DNA of 63,959 bases from Candidatus Methylacidiphilales bacterium (GTDB lineage: Bacteria > Verrucomicrobiota > Verrucomicrobiia > Methylacidiphilales > JAAUTS01). Within the stretch, counting starts at the first letter, position 1, and each line of letters opens with the position of its first letter. A program made the position numbers and the translations under genes. Shown piece after piece: positions 62,734 through 63,959 of the stretch. The stretch spans positions 1 through 63,959 of the forward strand of contig JAQTNW010000018.1 of NCBI GenBank assembly GCA_028713655.1, in the 5' to 3' direction. The notes beneath the pieces were generated by a model. It saw only the letters and a program-made list of their open reading frames with translations, was not told the origin of the DNA and did no database searches.

Positions 62734-62991
62734 ATGAAAATGACCATGCACATTGATGAGGCCTTGTTGGAAAGGGTCATGGAATGGACCGGCGCCGGAA
62801 GCAAGACCGAGGCTGTGGCCCTGGCGTTGAAGGAATTTGACCGGAAGGCCCGGTTGAAGGATTTTTCCAGGAAGGGAATGGGCTTCACGACGGCCGAGTT
62901 GAAAGCGGCTGTGGATCCTTCCTATGACCTGATGGCCCTTAGGCTGGCTGAGAGTCCCACGACCTACAAGGTCCGCAGGAAAAAGAAATAA
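62734..62991 (+). CDS. vapB: VapB-type antitoxin
   Basis: An 85-aa protein with an N-terminal ribbon-helix-helix/AbrB-like piece (MKMTMHIDEALLERVMEWTGAGSKTEAVALALKEFDRK) and a C-terminal toxin-binding segment (LAESPTTYKVRRKKK). It should neutralise VapC and repress its own promoter. ATG 62734 is preferred to the longer frame from 62698, which runs across the palindrome. vapC follows after ten bases. Confidence 0.9.
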   Translation: MKMTMHIDEALLERVMEWTGAGSKTEAVALALKEFDRKARLKDFSRKGMGFTTAELKAAVDPSYDLMALRLAESPTTYKVRRKKK

Positions 62992-63001
62992 AGTTCCCGC
63001 C

Positions 63002-63391
63002 ATGATCCTGGTGGATTCCTGTGTTTATATCGATTGCCTGCGCGAAGGGCGCGATGTATTTGAAGCCCTGAGGCCCTGGGCAAATCGCTTTGACCTGGCA
63101 ACCTGCGGCATCGTCCGCTGCGAGGTGCTGGGAGGGGTGCGCAGACCCAAGCTCCGGCAAAAACTGTCGGAATATATGGATTGCATGCTCTATGTTCCCA
63201 GCATGGGCAGGATTTGGAAAAGAACCGAGACGTTGGCATGGGAACTGGACCGGCAGGGGAAAAGCCTGCCGTTGACCGATTTGATCATTGCCGTTTCCGC
63301 GATGGAAACAGGAGCGGCGGTATTGAGTTACGACCATCATTTCAACTTGATCCCGGGGCTGAAAGTATTTTCATCGCTGGAGTTGGAGTAA
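63002..63391 (+). CDS. vapC: VapC-type PIN-domain toxin
   Basis: A 129-aa PIN ribonuclease: Asp5 in MILVDSCVYIDCL, Glu in CGIVRCEVLGGVRR (~42), Asp in LPLTDLIIAVSAMETGAAV (~98) and the last Asp in VLSYDHHFNLI. The four acidic residues for metal binding are present. Such toxins usually cut tRNA or rRNA. The TAA stop belongs to TAACCCGGATG, whose ATG starts rdgB, so the two genes are almost joined. Confidence 0.92.
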   Translation: MILVDSCVYIDCLREGRDVFEALRPWANRFDLATCGIVRCEVLGGVRRPKLRQKLSEYMDCMLYVPSMGRIWKRTETLAWELDRQGKSLPLTDLIIAVSAMETGAAVLSYDHHFNLIPGLKVFSSLELE

Positions 63392-63399
63392 CCCGGATG
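63389..63399 (+). repeat. REP-like motif joining vapC stop and rdgB start
   Basis: TAACCCGGATG, with TAA ending vapC and ATG starting rdgB. Same word as at the ends of the inverted repeat around the cNMP gene and at the FHA stop. Confidence 0.5.
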
Positions 63400-63959
63400 C
63401 CGAAGACATTGTTGATCGCCACCAAAAACCAGGGCAAAGCCAGGGAATTCAGGGAAATGCTGGGTTCCGGTTGGAAGGTGCTGACGATGGCCGATCTGCC
63501 CGGACGGCCCGCTGTGGTCGAGGACGGCGCAACCTTTGAGGAAAATGCGATTAAAAAGGCTTTGGAAGTGGGCCGGATGGAAAACTGTCTCGTGTTGGCC
63601 GATGATTCCGGGTTGGAGGTGGATGCATTGGGCGGCGCACCGGGAGTTTATTCAGCGAGATTTGCCGGGGAACCGGCGAACGACGCCAAAAACAACACCT
63701 TGCTGTTGAGAAAACTCATGGGAGTTCAGGTGTCCAGGAGAGGGGCGCAATTTCGATGTGTACTGGCGTTGGCGAAAGGAAAAAAGCTGCTCCACACAGT
63801 TGAAGGAATCTGCCGGGGCCGGATTTTAACCCTGCCGAAGGGCAGCGGAGGGTTTGGTTACGATCCGTTGTTTGTGCCGAATGGATATTCCGAATCTTTT
63901 GCGCAGCTTGGAGCTGAGGCGAAGCACCAGCTAAGCCACAGGGGCAAGGCAATGGCGCT
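63397..63959 (+). CDS. rdgB: Non-canonical purine NTP pyrophosphatase (RdgB/HAM1), cut by the window edge
   Basis: Removes ITP, dITP and XTP from the nucleotide pool. The visible ~187 residues include TLLIATKNQGKAREFREML, TFEENAIKKALEVG, LADDSGLEVDALGGAPGVYSARFAG and GFGYDPLFVPNGYSESFAQL; the usual length is ~200 aa, so only the extreme C-terminus is missing. GGAG lies 11 bases before the ATG. Encoded five bases after vapC, so probably at least partly cotranscribed with the VapBC module. Confidence 0.95.
   Translation, partial: MPKTLLIATKNQGKAREFREMLGSGWKVLTMADLPGRPAVVEDGATFEENAIKKALEVGRMENCLVLADDSGLEVDALGGAPGVYSARFAGEPANDAKNNTLLLRKLMGVQVSRRGAQFRCVLALAKGKKLLHTVEGICRGRILTLPKGSGGFGYDPLFVPNGYSESFAQLGAEAKHQLSHRGKAMA

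Overview
The window looks like a chromosomal segment of a free-living, diderm bacterium of the PVC group, most likely a Verrucomicrobiota. Evidence: an LPS supply and export operon (heptose kinase, heptose phosphatase, KdsB, KdsA, LptC, LptA, LptB); a Minf_1886-type protein known from Planctomycetes and Verrucomicrobia, next to leuS; a DUF4912 protein beside a GH57 glycan enzyme; an MbfA-type ferritin/VIT1 fusion; many signal-peptide and lipoprotein genes; moderately high GC; and intergenic spaces full of short decayed repeats. No phage, CRISPR array, rRNA or biosynthetic gene cluster was seen. The assignment is inference from gene content, not from a marker-gene tree.

Layout. 0-5.4 kb: glgC, two secreted proteins, tRNA-Gly, a wrecked M20 peptidase gene, prfC and a nucleotidyltransferase. 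5.5-6.35 kb: a cyclic-nucleotide-binding gene bracketed by long inverted repeats. 6.4-11 kb: a dihydroorotate dehydrogenase-like protein overlapping pyruvate:ferredoxin oxidoreductase (nifJ). 11.2-17.6 kb: tRNA-Arg, DUF2721, aldo/keto reductase, mbfA, a HigBA toxin-antitoxin pair, small membrane proteins, a HEAT-repeat lipoprotein and tRNA-Thr. 17.8-31.3 kb: mostly core metabolism (pyk, a hexapeptide transferase, accA, sufT, a CheY-like protein, lgt, an FHA protein, cobalamin adenosyltransferase, an M24 peptidase, a ferredoxin, phosphohexomutase, GH57). 31.4-42.6 kb: DUF4912, hisF-trpE-trpG with a hydrolase-like gene, DedA, CreD, UppP and a transglutaminase-like secreted protein. 42.7-49.1 kb: the LPS operon, with pyrG (CTP synthase) inside it beside the CTP-using KdsB. 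49.1-51.4 kb: a small accessory patch with an AT-rich trypsin-like gene, an IS5-family remnant, a ParE-type toxin-antitoxin pair and a cluster of perfect palindromes. 51.4-60.2 kb: a tandem of one active and one catalytically dead Deg-like protease, a GT-C membrane glycosyltransferase, DUF1844, an M16 peptidase and the Minf_1886 protein. 60.2 kb to the end: leuS, a VapBC pair and a truncated rdgB.

How genes connect. glgC, the phosphohexomutase and the GH57 enzyme make a plausible glycogen route (Glc-6-P to Glc-1-P to ADP-Glc to branched glucan), although they are scattered. NifJ, pyruvate kinase and AccA sit around the pyruvate/acetyl-CoA node. The LPS operon runs from sugar activation to export. 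The most unusual DNA features are the inverted repeats around the cNMP-binding gene, a recurring TARCCCGGATG motif that supplies stop codons at the ends of three genes, the live/dead protease pair, and the palindrome cluster near 51.35 kb.
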